A stretch of 64,000 bases of DNA from Ophioderma brevispina (Eukaryota > Echinodermata > Ophiuroidea > Amphilepidida > Ophiodermatidae). The stretch lies in NCBI GenBank assembly GCA_023653785.1, contig JAMKCH010014257.1:1-64000 (forward strand), given 5' to 3'. Below are positions 1 to 10,175 of this stretch, piece after piece; positions within the stretch are counted from its first letter, which is position 1, and every line of letters starts with the position of its first letter. Position numbers and translations under genes: made by a program. A model generated the notes under the pieces. It saw nothing but the letters and a program-made list of their open reading frames with translations. It did not search any database and had not been told where the DNA came from.

Positions 1-2301
1 AAATGCTGGGGCAGTAACGGTCAGCATCCTTGGTTCCAGAAATGCACAAAAAACGCCACCTCCCCCTTGGAACTCTTCCTTCATTATGTCATTTTTTTCA
101 TGCATTTGTCCCTGTAATGTTTTACTTTTCATAGGTCGAAACTAAAACAAATCAATAACACGTCAATCTTTACTGTTTTGTTTCGCGAAAAACGGGGCTT
201 TGGAAATTCGAGACTTAATTTGAGCTGTATTCTACTTGATTGAAAGATATTTGTGGATTAAAACCTGGTTAAAATAATGATGCAAATATAGCCAACTGTA
301 TATATAATTTTTGTTATTGACAACTAATTCATATTATCTGCCAAAAATAATGTTAATAAAATTGTTTTTTAATATGTGAAAACGACAAAAATAGCAATAT
401 TCAATGACAAATACATCGCGCAAATACACACTATGTAAAACGGGCAAAATGCAGGTGCGCACACTCGCCCAAATACATCACTATGTGATGAGGGTATTTT
501 AAGGTTTGCAAATATGTCATATGTAGTTTACATTTACTATCCGACTAATTATCCATGGGAGGGTAGATATTTGGAACTTATGAGTTCGAATGAAAACAAC
601 ATGAGATGCCAAATTTCTAAAAAAAGTTAAAATGTCGAATACGTCAGTATGTGGCTGCGGCCCCGACATTTCGTTAAAGTGAAATTACATTAGGATTTTA
701 AACATATGACTTACTCCCAGTTATAAACAAGCATTCAAAACACAACAAAATGCTAACCAAACAAAACAAAGAAAAACAAACACACACAAATCACGATCCT
801 TTACTACGCCCAAACTAATTTGACTTTCGTAATTATACTTAAATAAAATATGAATAGATAATCTATTAGGCGACCCGTGCATTTGAATGCAGTAACCTTC
901 TAATCAACAATTAAATGCTTTTTTACAATAATACAAAAGATGGATTCTAAGTTTCACTTTAAAAGAATACCGGCGACGATTGGGCACATCAATGGTTGTG
1001 GTAGAATTTGTAGATATATGTAAACCCAATACGTTCTTCTGTATCGATTAATTTAACATCTTTTTCGATAACCAAATCATATCTTACCGTTAGCGTTTAT
1101 TCATTTGATATTTCGATTTTTTAAAACCGTTTCTAGAAATGACAATGACGTTTGGTGAGTGTTTGACTTTTTAAATCCGACCTCTCAGACTAGTAACTGG
1201 AGAACATCATGCAAGTTTTGGAAGGCCGACAAGGCTAAAAAATGTTACTCTTCGTGCAATGTAATTACTGAGGTTAGGACATCTTAAACATGGTATGTTT
1301 TCAAAAATCGAGAAAAAATGTATCTCTATGAGTAGGTCCAAAAGCAAATATGCATATGAATATTTGCGTATGAATAATGAGAGTCCCGATATAAGTAAGG
1401 AGAAAAGTTTGCCAAACTGGGCCTTCCGTAATCAAACAATTTATTGAACCACTAGACTCATAGGCGAGAGAAGAGTACCAGATATTGTCGAAACTCAGGA
1501 GGTAATCTACGATGCAGGAGCATCTTCACGTTACACCTACTGACCCACGTTACGATCTCAAAAAGAAGACGCGGAATCAGTGCTGAAAGTAGTAGAGAGG
1601 GCGGGCTTGCGATCTGTTGCTTTTCTGCACTTTTCTTTATTTCTGGGAAAAGCGCGAGATCGCTAAGTGAATTGATCGAATAGTAACCACATCTGGGAGT
1701 GCAGATAGCCTTACTTCGAAAAAGTGAAATTTCACATTTTTTTTTTTTTTTTTTTTTTTTTAAATATTAAAAAAAAGTATAACATGTTATCATTTTGTAA
1801 ATTATCACGAGAAAATTTGATCCAAACTTTTCTTTGGATGGAAGATGATGTGAAATCTCTCTTTTTCGGCCTGTAGATATTGTGAAAAGATTGAAAATCT
1901 TTTATTATTATGATAAATATTTTATAAGTTATGGAGTGGTTAGGGGGAAAGTCGGGGAAATTCACCCTTCTTATGCACTAATTAATAAGTTAAGGGGAAT
2001 TTCGTTTCCACCTAACGTTATCCTTTGTTTGCGATTTATTACGTCAAAGGATATGAATATTAATTTATGCAAATTAAAGATAATCCAATAGAGTAACAAA
2101 GGATATGAATATTAACTAATCTAAATAATAATAATAGCTCATTATAGCTTAATGAATACTTCAAATTTCCCATTAAGTGTCATTCTAAAGTAATTATTAT
2201 TATTATAATTATTGTCATAATATTATTATTATTTATGTACTGTACTGTAATATGCAATCATATGATTGGAGTGTATTTAATAACTTATTTGCGTTTTATA
2301 G
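1..2301. other. No recognisable gene; AT-rich flank or intron
   Basis: No exon or domain could be supported here on either strand. The stretch is AT-rich with a T-run at 1739-1760, a repeated AAAGGATATGAATATTA motif (about 2045 and 2098), and AT-rich short repeats near 2180-2235. Because the first exon found downstream starts inside a macro domain with a split codon, at least part of this stretch is probably an intron of the PARP-like gene, with the earlier exons outside the window. Confidence 0.5.
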
Positions 2302-2496
2302 GAAAAGTAGGTGGGGATTTAGAACAATGTGCATCCGATCTCCTTGATGCTATTGAAGAATTCGCAATCAACGACAAACCGCAGAGACTCCATCTAATTA
2401 AGTTGACAATATTTCAACCAGATATGGTTTCCACCTTTGAAGAAGCGATGAACAACAAATCCGGCAAATCGACTGGATTTCTTTCAAAAGGATTCT
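2302..2496 (+). CDS. Exon: C-terminal part of a macro domain
   Basis: The exon lies between acceptor TTTTATAG and donor GTAAGTAG. It begins with two bases of a split codon and leaves one base (T). The translation includes GGDLEQCASDLLDAIEEF, a polar loop, RLHLIKLTIFQPDMVSTF and EEAMNNKSGKSTGFLSKGF. The pattern of a helix, then a beta strand with IFQ, then a final helix matches the last third of macro domains in PARP9/14/15. The ADP-ribose-binding loops would be in upstream exons not in this window. The following tail is the inter-domain linker. Confidence 0.8.
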
Positions 2497-5400
2497 GTAA
2501 GTAGCAAAAAAAAAAATAACAACAGCAACAATAATAACTCACAATGCCATCTTCTGAGAGAGGGAAAGGGAACATAAAAACAAACAAACGGGGGCGTTTC
2601 CATCAGTGGTATTAACCAACATTGCTTACACATTACACCTGCTTATTGGCAAAAGCGCCGTGCTAGTAATACGGAGGTTGCCGGTTCGAGTCCATGTTTT
2701 TTTAAAACTTGTGTGCGCTGGCCATCTCCAGGAAAATAAGTATTCATCCTTGGAGAACTAAGTAGTTAAAATTTCTAAACAAATATAAATCGTATATGTA
2801 AATATACCGTTCTAATACTATCCGCGAGGGAAGCGATGGACACCTTTCGGACCTAACACATATAGATGATATAATTGGCAAGAGCGCGGTGCTAGTAATA
2901 AGGAGGTCGATGGTTCGAGTCCGGCCAAAAGCACATTTTTCAACACTTGTGTGCGCTGGCCACAAGATTAATAAATATTCATTTGCTTGCATATTTCCTG
3001 ATCTTCTTCTTCTATATTTTTGAAAGGAAGAGGTCGGGATTACGGTAATTGTTTCATTTAGGGCGCTATATCCCTTAAAGCCCTGAATGGAATTCTTGCC
3101 ACTTTTAGAAATCACGAGGCGGACTTCTGCCTTATGTTTACGGGGAAAGTGCTCCTAGATCTAACAGCACAAATACCGCTACCTCCCTTTTTGCGGTGAT
3201 CGTCATGTTGCTAGTCATATTGCTCTAGAGACGTAAGGGATGTAAGATCTCAAAATTCTTCTATAAATTGAATGAAACGTATGACCCTAATATTCATGGT
3301 TGCTGGTTTTTTTAAAATGCCGTACGCTGCAAATTGCTTAGGATATTTTCCTTTCCTTAGAAGAATATAAACATTAATTACAAAATAATGAAAAGTTCAT
3401 AAGTAGAATAGAATATTCTATTCCATTACATTTTTTAAATAAATTACTGCTGATTATTTTTATAGAACTTTTTATCGAAAACAGGAAAGTTCATCGTGTT
3501 TAACCTTTGTTACATTACGTTTTCACAGCGTTCATGAAAAAACTGGTTTTCGTCAACATCAAGTTCTGAAGAGACAGCGGTAGGTACATGTCAGCCATGC
3601 CCAGGAACAAGGGATGTTACTTGAAATAACGGCCAACGATGAGGACACATACGAAGGGCCATCATATGATCGACGATTTGTTACAGAACATGTTTCTGAG
3701 GCAAATCTCTAACGTTTTATTCTAACGATTTTAGATTAAAGAAATATGTTTACATAATGTTTAACACCGTTGTCTATACTTTTATATTAACAGGCGGTTA
3801 ATCTTCCAGACGGCTTGGATAATATGAAAATGCAGATTGAAACAAATATGGGAAAGCCTCCAGCGAAACGAGGTACTATCATTCAATTAAGCCAACTAAA
3901 TATATAGTTTAAATTGTTTAATATGAGCGTTGTGCAAAACGCCTAGTGTTCTGATGGGGTTTTTTTTGTTGATGTATGTTTTTTTTTTTATTTTCTCTTT
4001 TCTGTCAAATGCATCAGTTTCTTCAACTTCTTTTTGGTGCCAAAGACTAGCGTTCATTTGGATCATTATTTGACACCTGGATTGCTTCGAGACACTAATC
4101 AGTCACTTGCTAAATTAGGATATTTAGATTTGCCATTGTAATAGGCAATGGGTATCCGAATATACAAGTGATAAGACTAAATGTTGGAGGCTTTTCCCCG
4201 TGACACGTACTGCAACACGCAATTGAATGAAGCTTCAACATTTTTTCAAATATATTACTTTCGCGGAATCACTCAAGTGCAATAAATATTATGTCCAGCT
4301 AATAGTTAAAAAAAAACAAATATGTTTAATTCTCTTTTTTGTTTTCGTTAGCACTTTCATTCTTTACCAATGTTTGTCTACACGTTAACGTTTTTTAGTT
4401 ATCCACGTAGTAGAAATTGTAAAATATTTTCTACTTTCTTAACATCTTTATTAATATATGGTTTCAGAAAGGTTCTTCACAATTTCTTATAAACGAGGTG
4501 AATTGTTGAAGAGGATACAGACGCAAGAAACTACTTCTCGACGGACTTAATTCTTCTGTCATAGAGCCAGAGCAGATATACTGGAATTCTTTTCACGAAT
4601 GCAGGGACATGGTTAAAACAAGAGGGATTTTATTTTAAACTAGCCTATTTTTACCTGATTTGTTCAGTGGACACTAAACAAAACAGGACTTGCATGTAAT
4701 ATTAATGTTTAAATTGAGAGCTCGGTACTCAAGGTTATATTACCACTAACCTTCGCTGCCGTAAGGATAAAAATCTTTGGGGGACTATTTTCTTGCATGG
4801 CATCGAAGAAGAAGAAACCCTGTTTTCAAAGGTTTTGGAAAAATGCACTAGTATTATTAAGGAAAGTGTGGAACTTCATGATGCTGGAGGAATGATATTT
4901 CTCAAAGTAAAAAGTAAAATAAATGTTAACGATAATTTAACACTTAACTGCATAAGGGGTTTGCACTTTCGTTAGTGCATACACGGGGGGGGGGGGGGCC
5001 AAATGTACCATAGGTTCCTACAGTCAACCGCCACATTGATGTATATCACAATATTATGGCCTCAAATGGCATACTATACTTTGCAAGATTTTGTTAATTA
5101 ATTATTTACTTTGTTTATGTGTCACTAGGTGTATGCATATGAAAATCAGATAAGCGTACTCTATGCAGATTGTTAATTTTGTCATGGGCACTTCCTTTGC
5201 TTTAGTGCATAAGGGAGGGGGGGGGGGGGGGCTCTAGGGCCCATGCATGTAATTAATGCAAAAAACTATGCGATTGGATTGAATTTTTTGCGAAACACTG
5301 CACGCAACTAAAAGTAGACGAATACAAAAATATAGCCAAATATAGGTGCACGTTATAAAAATCGCCGGCTGAAAAAAAAAATGGGTACCTTGGAGCCCCC

Positions 5401-8400
5401 CCTTATGAAGTCAGTTAAGTTTAAGGCAATTATTGCGCTCTCATCAAAGTTCACATTCCATTTGCTCACTATCAGTCGTTTTGTTTTGTCGAATATAAGC
5501 ATCTCCTGCGGGCGTTTTGATGTGGTGCAAGCTTAATGCTTCGTAACTTGGAACCATTTCTAATGGAAATATGTTGAAAATTTATAGGAGATGTTAGTTT
5601 TGTATTTTTTTTTTGGGTGATATTGGTTGTATTTCCTGTATGAGAATCGTCTATTTGTGATCGAAACATGTTTAACACTAAGTACCCAAGCTAAAAAAAC
5701 TTCCGTTAGTGCCGAAGGAGGGGGGGGTTCCTAGGGACCCAAACACTTAATTATTCTAATGAAGCCGTGAGCGGATTTAATAAAAACAGGCCCAAAAAAA
5801 AAAAACAAGCAAAAAATAAAAAAAATAAAAAAAATAAAAAAAATAAAAAAAATAAAAAAAATAAAAATGTTGGGTACTATGGACCCCCCCCCCCCCTTAG
5901 GCACTTAAATGTTAAAGTTGCCTATCTTTCCATGAACTACTGTGGTGTTTTTACCTTAACACAATTGCCCAAGCTGAAAACAAAACAAACTTCATTAGTG
6001 GATTAGTGCCCAGGGAAGGTCCAGGGACCCCACTCAGCTAACCCAATTCCCATGGGCGTTGATCATGAAAATAACACAAGTAATGGCAAAGTTGGTGATG
6101 TTGCCTCTGAACGAGGAGTTTCTACCGACGAAGATAGACTAAGAAGACCGTGTCGTAAGTACAACCCAAAAATAATAAAAATGAAAATCCGACTTTGACC
6201 CTTCGACCTCATGGACCAATCCATTAAAGTCTCACACTCCGAAAAAAATGGTTCTCATTTTTCCATCCTCAGCAAAATGAAAACTTGCAGATTATAATAT
6301 GTTGTTTGAATAGGCTAATGTGGCATAATTGAATAGATAAAGAAATTATTATTTAAATCAAGACTACCGCTTTCAAAAGTGGGAGAGTAGTTTCTTATCA
6401 TTCGTAAATACAACATACAATTTGAGCATAAAGTATGTAAAGATGCATAATTTATGAAATTTGTAGCTTAACACCCATCAAATGGACTGACAGATTTTAA
6501 ACTTGAATTTGGTACATTGCAATGAGACTTTGATACAATACACCCCAAATATATTAACAATCATTATGTACGAAAAATTTTACTTTTCACAATTTTAGGC
6601 AAATCCAAGCAATGGGCAACCAAGCAACATTGGAAGCTTGTCTTTTTGCCATTGTTTGTTTTTTGAGAAAAGTATGGCGGAGTTGTGTATGTGTGTGTAT
6701 ATGTGTGTGTTTGCGTGTGTTATATAAATTATATTTTTGGTGGATGTTATTATATTGTGAAGTGTTTTTTTGTTAAAGTGAATACCTCAGCTTTTGACCG
6801 TGTTGAGTTCGGTGGTGCGATGGATTACTGTGAAGAACGATGCTCCTGTTAAGCATCGTTGTGCAATGTGGGATTAAAAATCAACAAATTTTTTTGGGGG
6901 GTTCAGATGTAACTTGTGTTTTAACTTTCTACGCAATTTTGAGTTGAGTACTTATTGACAGTTATCTTTCATTTCGATTTAATTCCAGGCAAAATGGAGC
7001 TTCAAAACAGAACAAGGTTATATTTGATGTGAATATGACGAAGAAGAGACCATGCACGATTTGAGGGCTTACCGAGAAGGAAAACTGATCTGTTGATTTA
7101 GGAATTTGAGGATGGAAAAGTTCGCATGATTTCAACAAAATGGTTATTGAAATTGACCCTATTACGAATGAAAAAGGAGGAAAATCGGTTCAATCGTTTA
7201 TGATCTTACAGTCGGTATGTATGTAGTATGTAGGAGAGGAGTAAAACAAACAAGCAATAAAACATAAGAACGAAAAAAAACCTTTATTTGAAGTAAAGCT
7301 CGCGTTTCAAAACAGTGGGAAATTGAGCGACGATAAAAGAATTACATTAAACCCTGTTCTAAAGGGTTGTCCCAAAAAGTTTGCCCCCACTAGTAGATGA
7401 AATAAACTATTTTTACTGCAATAGTGAAATTAAATTGCTAGAAATTCTTTAAAAACATGAAAGAGCTTCTTCAGGCTTCTACAGAATATATATCATTGGT
7501 TTTGTTAATTTTGCCAAGTTAGCAGTTTGGAACCAAATCTACCATTGATGGCTATTGATTGTTGTGCGTAATTATAACGCAATAGAATTAAATAAAAGAC
7601 TGTTTCCCACTCGTGACTTAATTCTTTATTTGAATGTAATTTGTTTTGGAGGGAACTTTGAATATTGACTATGTAGAAGATGTTCTGTAATCATCAGTGT
7701 AGTGGATAGTTTATAGGCCAAGAGAGAAGAATGGTCTTGCATGGCTAAATGCTACTGGGCAACCACAATTTATCAAGTAGTGAGACAGTTATTTGCTGCC
7801 AGGTATCCTAGGGAAAGGAGAGGGGTTCCAAAGAGGACGATCCAGTGCAGTGTAAGGAAGTTTAAATTTTGAGAAATCGTCATACCGATAGTTTTTGGAG
7901 GAAAAGATCTTTCTTTTAATGTAAAAAACAGTATTCAAATAGTGTCGGCGTTTTTCCTTTTCCCCTGGTGTATACTTCAATAGCCATGCGTTCAACACAA
8001 GACACTTGTGTTCAGGGCCTTGTTCCGTTTATTACAAAAGCCTATTCTCAATGATTGTCGTAAAATCAATATAAATACTTAAACAATCAGACTTTACCAA
8101 ACTAGAATGGAGTAACGACAACATACCAATAATCTTACTCTCCGCAGTAGAAAGTAAAAACTTGTGATTTTGTATTTTTAATATTTATTTTTTTAAATGG
8201 GCTATTGATGGGGGAAAACTTTTTGGGGACAGCCTGTTTACTGGTAGCCTGACTTTTGAACTTTTGAGGTTTTTCAGACGAATTTCATCAAGGTAGATAT
8301 TAATATTGGGGCTTAATATATTCTATCGCTGATGTTATTGATGCTTGAAACCTTAATGATTTCAAGATAGCATAAAATAAAAATGTTCTACATGTTTATC

Positions 8401-9807
8401 TTACTCTGGTTATTTATCCTTTTTCTTCCACCTCACTTTTTCTTCATTTAAAACAGAGCAAAAGAGCATCACTCCAAAGAATTGGATACCAATGCCTGGT
8501 GGAAAAAATCTGGATGTTGTTAAGCTACAACCGGGAACAGATGAATTCAAGAAAGTGAAAAGGACATTTACATTTGGGTTCGCACCAAATGCCATATACA
8601 AGGTTCTGTTCATTATTCGGTTTTGGCTTTTTATAAATGATGATAGAGGTACAAGCAATACGAATTGTGAAAATGTTATATTTCACTCTGTGTTGTTCCT
8701 CTGAAAACTCCTGAAACCATAGAAATAGCCGTATCCACCCCAGTTAGTATAACCTGATCACACCTAACACATTCTGTACTTCATTACTTTCTTATTGACA
8801 GATAGAGCGGGTTCAGAATCTCGAACTTTACAAGCTCTATATAGCTCGGAAGGAAAGTATGAAGACAAGACTTGGAAGAAGCCCAGAGCGTACATTGTTT
8901 CATGGTACTTCCATCGATAGTATAATAAAAATAAACAAATCAGGATTTAATCGCAGCTTTTGTGGAAAATTGGTGTAAATTGTATGTCAAGGGGAAGGGG
9001 TGAATTGGTTGAAATAGTGGGAGAGCAAGGAAGCAATCCATGAGCAGAAATGCATCCATCTTGCATCCATCCATGCACAATTCCATCCATGCATCCATTA
9101 CATTATGAATCCAGCAAGCAAGGCAGACAGCAAGCCAGCCAGACAAGACATCGGCCGGACGGCAGGAAGGTCAAGGAAGGCGGCCAGGCCGTCATTAATG
9201 CAGGAAAGGAATGGAGGCAGTACGGACGGAAGAAGACGGAAGGCGCATTCGTCCTACGGACGTCCTTCAACCTTCCGTAATCCTTCGTTAATTCCATATA
9301 TTCATTCATTCATAATTCATTCGTTCGTTCGTTCGTTCATATATTCAATTAATCGTTCGTTCATTTATTCCTTTCGTCATTCATTTATTCATCAATTAGG
9401 GAAACAATCCAACTTGTTAGTTGTTTCTCCTTTTCTTTCTCTCTCTCTCTCTCTAACAATATATTGAATGTTTGTTAGAGTTATTAGAATTTTCACATTA
9501 CCTTTATTGATGTAATTTGCCTTAGCTGTGAGGTATGGACAGGGGACATACTTTGCAAGAGATGCTGCCTATTCTGCTCATGAAACCTTCTCAAGACCAG
9601 ATTTCAACGGCTACAAATACATTTACGTATGTAAGGTACTTGTGGGTGACTACACAGCAGGCAACTCTACGATGATAGCTCCACCTTCAAAAAGATGGTC
9701 AGGGGATGCATTATGATAGTACCGTTGACGATGAACGCGATCCAAGAGTATTTGTGATATATCATGATGCACAGGCTTACCCTGAATACGTTATTACGTT
9801 TGCCTAA
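2302..9807 (+). CDS. Macro domain-PARP mono-ADP-ribosyltransferase, PARP14/15-like (3' part, seven exons)
   Basis: Exons at 2302-2496, 3529-3579, 3794-3872, 6038-6154, 8457-8602, 8802-8972 and 9526-9807 encode the end of a macro domain, a polar linker and a complete PARP catalytic domain ending in TAA. Seen: the macro C-terminal helix and strand (LTIFQPDMVSTFEEAM), the PARP start (PKNWIPMPGG), the histidine motif LFHGTS, the tyrosine motif YGQGTYFA, and the C-terminal QAYPEYVITF. Known: macro-PARP proteins (PARP9/14/15) bind and transfer single ADP-ribose units in the cytosol and nucleus and are linked to interferon and stress responses. Inference: the triad reads H-Y-V, so mono- rather than poly-ADP-ribosylation is expected. 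No WWE domain is visible between macro and PARP. Upstream exons, probably including further macro domains, lie off the window. Three A-run single-base differences (about 3536, 8966 and 9689) break frame or phase and are probably sequence errors. Confidence 0.85.
2630..2775 (+). repeat. tRNA-derived SINE, truncated copy 1
   Basis: Contains a degenerate A-box region, then CGGAGGTTGCCGGTTCGAGTC with the Pol III B-box (GGTTCGAGTC), then a body with TGTGCGCTGGCCATCTCCAG and an ATTCATCC/TTGGAGAACTA tail. The same order occurs at 2845-2985 and 9966-10175. The tRNA fold is not conserved on the 3' side, so it is not a functional tRNA gene. It lies in an intron of the PARP-like gene. Confidence 0.7.
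2845..2985 (+). repeat. tRNA-derived SINE, truncated copy 2
   Basis: Shares with the full copy the ACCTAACAC..TATAGATGAT head, GGCAAGAGCGCGGTGCTAG, a B-box (GGTTCGAGTCCGG), AAAAGCACA, a short T-run, TGTGTGCGCTGGCC and ATTAATAAATATTCAT. It sits about 70 bases after copy 1 in the same orientation. Its reverse strand produces a spurious open frame. Confidence 0.7.
3529..3579 (+). CDS. Exon: short serine-rich linker (A-run frame problem)
   Basis: This 51-base stretch has acceptor TTTTCACAG and donor GTAGGTAC. Read with the single T left by the previous exon it hits a stop near its end. If the six-A run (about 3536-3541) had five A's, it would read as a serine- and glutamate-rich linker (including FSSTSSSEETA). 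It would then end on a complete codon, which is what the next exon needs. The fact that one base repairs both frame and phase supports a real exon with a homopolymer error. A skipped or unrelated exon remains possible. Confidence 0.55.
3794..3872 (+). CDS. Exon: linker between macro and PARP domains
   Basis: Acceptor ATTAACAG and donor GTACTATC bound a 79-base exon with only one open frame (AVNLPDGLDNMKMQIETN then MGKPPAKR). It starts on a complete codon and leaves one G. That G completes the first codon of the 6038 exon, so the two exons are phase-compatible. The sequence is polar with no domain recognised, as expected for the linker of macro-PARP proteins. Confidence 0.6.
4733..4905. repeat. 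Dispersed repeat, paired with 25889-26055
   Basis: The segment with ACCACTAACCTTCGCTGCCG, TAAGGATAAAAATCTT and CTTGCATGGCATC recurs at 25889-26055 with indels. A short open frame over it (4793-4975) is therefore read as repeat sequence, not a gene. Confidence 0.55.
4970..5240. repeat. G-run repeats
   Basis: Two modules of the form TTAGTGCATA followed by a pure G-run occur at 4973-4998 and 5204-5231, separated by about 230 bases. They resemble the ends of the G/C-tract MITE family at 5671-5916, 44604-45727 and 52562-53939. The intervening sequence is AT-rich and non-coding. Confidence 0.5.
5671..5916. mobile_element. G/C-tract MITE, short member
   Basis: The left end TTTAACACTAAGTACCCAAG and right end CTTAGGCACTTAAATGTTAAA are imperfect inverted repeats. 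The interior carries TTCCGTTAGTGCC with a G-run, an (AAAAAT)n microsatellite and a C-run. The family signature is shared with 52562-53939, whose 20-base ends match each other at 19 positions. It is non-coding; the AAAAAT tract gives a false lysine-rich open frame. Confidence 0.55.
6038..6154 (+). CDS. Exon: disordered acidic/polar linker
   Basis: The open frame includes MGVDHENNTSNGKVGDVASE and then RGVSTDEDRLRRPC, with donor GTAAGTAC. The phase matches both neighbours: G from the previous exon, and a C passed to the next. Acceptor CACTCAG lies directly beside a copy of the local G/C-tract repeat, so the start is less certain than the end. No domain is recognised. Confidence 0.6.
6685..6721 (+). 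repeat. GT microsatellite
   Basis: A run of (GT)n with interruptions lies in the intron before the catalytic exons. No other feature is recognised between 6155 and 7362. Confidence 0.7.
7363..8235 (+). mobile_element. Mariner/Tc1-like DNA transposon remnant
   Basis: The left terminus AGGGTTGTCCCAAAAAGT and right terminus (reverse complement AGGCTGTCCCCAAAAAGTTT) are inverted repeats of about 26 bases. The next bases TTGCCCCCA / TTTCCCCCA also match. The 873-base element contains a transposase N-terminal fragment at 7720-7872 and no full transposase, so it is non-autonomous. It sits in the intron just before the catalytic exons of the PARP-like gene, in the same orientation as the gene. Confidence 0.65.
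7720..7872 (+). pseudogene. Transposase N-terminal helix-turn-helix fragment
   Basis: The open frame KREEWSCMAKCYWATTIYQ, VVRQLFAARYPRERRG, VPKRTIQCSVRKFKF ends at a stop. The layout (a helix, then V-x-R-x-F-x-x-R-x-P-x-R, then P-x-x-x-T-I-x-x-x-V-x-K-F) is the DNA-binding helix-turn-helix of mariner-like transposases. No DDE catalytic core follows, so this is a relic. Confidence 0.55.
8457..8602 (+). CDS. Exon: start of PARP catalytic domain
   Basis: Acceptor TTAAAACAG; the exon ends AAG before GTTCTG. Translation: PKNWIPMPGGKNLDVVKLQP, then GTDEFKKVKRTFTFGF and APNAIYK. This matches the N-terminal strand and helix of PARP14/15-type catalytic domains: a W-x-PMP motif, a hydrophobic V-L-Q-P strand, then a helix entering the E/K-x-V-x-R-F segment. 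The first codon is completed by C from the 6154 exon. The last codon is complete, which fits the next exon. Confidence 0.85.
8802..8972 (+). CDS. Exon: PARP core with catalytic histidine
   Basis: Translation IERVQNLELYKLYIARKESM, then KTRLGRSPERTLFHGTS and SIIKINKSGFNRSFCGK. I-x-R-V-Q-N is the conserved helix. LFHGT holds the NAD-binding histidine (first residue of the H-Y-x triad). GFNRSFCGK is the loop leading to the tyrosine motif. The visible donor (GTGTAAAT after TTG) leaves the wrong phase for the next exon. One extra A in the AAAA run at about 8966-8969 would give the correct phase and the expected small-residue junction. Confidence 0.85.
9040..9445. repeat. Simple-sequence cluster in PARP intron
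   Basis: Three stretches follow one another: CATCCATC-type repeats (9050-9105), a purine-rich AAGGCAGG/CCAGCCAG stretch (9110-9260), then TTCATTCATTCG/TTCGTTCG repeats (9300-9390) and a CT run (about 9440). Open frames over it are repetitive and in conflicting directions, so none is called. Confidence 0.7.
9526..9807 (+). CDS. Last exon: PARP catalytic C-terminus and stop
   Basis: Acceptor TTGCCTTAG. Translation begins VRYGQGTYFARDAAYSAHET and continues through KYIYVCKVLVGDYTAGNST to MIAPPSK. YGQGTYFA carries the second triad tyrosine. The annotated frame then stops at 9714, but another frame continues with GMHYDSTVDDERDPRVFVIY and HDAQAYPEYVITFA to TAA (9805-9807). The switch lies at a five-A run (9689-9693); four A's would join the frames seamlessly. 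The third triad position is V in the RVFVIY strand. The gene ends here; no convincing poly(A) signal outside the SINE was identified. Confidence 0.85.
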
Positions 9808-9965
9808 AACAGTCCGCACTCGTGTGAAACAAGGGAGTTTAAATGTATTGACTTTAAATTGAACATACTCAGCATGACAACGATTTTAGGATCATAATGT
9901 GAAAGGGTTAAACAATTTTAGTGACCAGTAGATGTACATCATGCTACATTGACTCAAGTAAATAG

Positions 9966-10175
9966 GTTTCGAACCTAACACCTATAGATGATATCTATCC
10001 CTCCTCTAACAACCCTGCTTCATAGCTCAGTTGGTAAGAGCGTCGTGCATGTAATACGAAGGTCGGCGGTTCGAATACGGCCAAGCGCACATGGGTTTTT
10101 TTTTTCACCACTATCGTGCGCTGGCCATCTCCAGGGAAAGATTAATAAATATATACATCCTGTCTACCTGGAGAA
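9966..10175 (+). repeat. tRNA-derived SINE, most complete copy
   Basis: The head contains TAGCTCAGTTGGTAAGAGCG (A-box) and GGCGGTTCGAATACGGCC (B-box) at tRNA-like spacing. A body follows with AGCGCACA, a T-run, TGCGCTGGCCATCTCCAG, ATTAATAAATAT and GGAGAACTAAATAGTT. Copies at 2630-2775 and 2845-2985 share head and body. It begins about 160 bases after the PARP-like stop codon. Known: such SINEs are transcribed by Pol III and mobilised by LINE proteins. Confidence 0.75.

Noticed and set aside
2744..3115. Minus-strand 123-codon open frame
   Set aside because: Largely the reverse strand of a tRNA-derived SINE; no recognised domain.
4793..4975. Small acidic open frame beginning MHGIEEEE
   Set aside because: It lies in a dispersed repeat with an indel-bearing copy at 25.9 kb that does not keep the frame.
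6597..6662. Possible PARP-like exon after TTTTAG at 6596
   Set aside because: The phase would fit, but the frame runs to a stop in low-complexity sequence and skipping to 8457 gives an equally good phase with clear PARP homology.
9966..10110. Functional tRNA gene
   Set aside because: A- and B-boxes are present but no acceptor-stem pairing follows, and the same sequence recurs with a SINE body.
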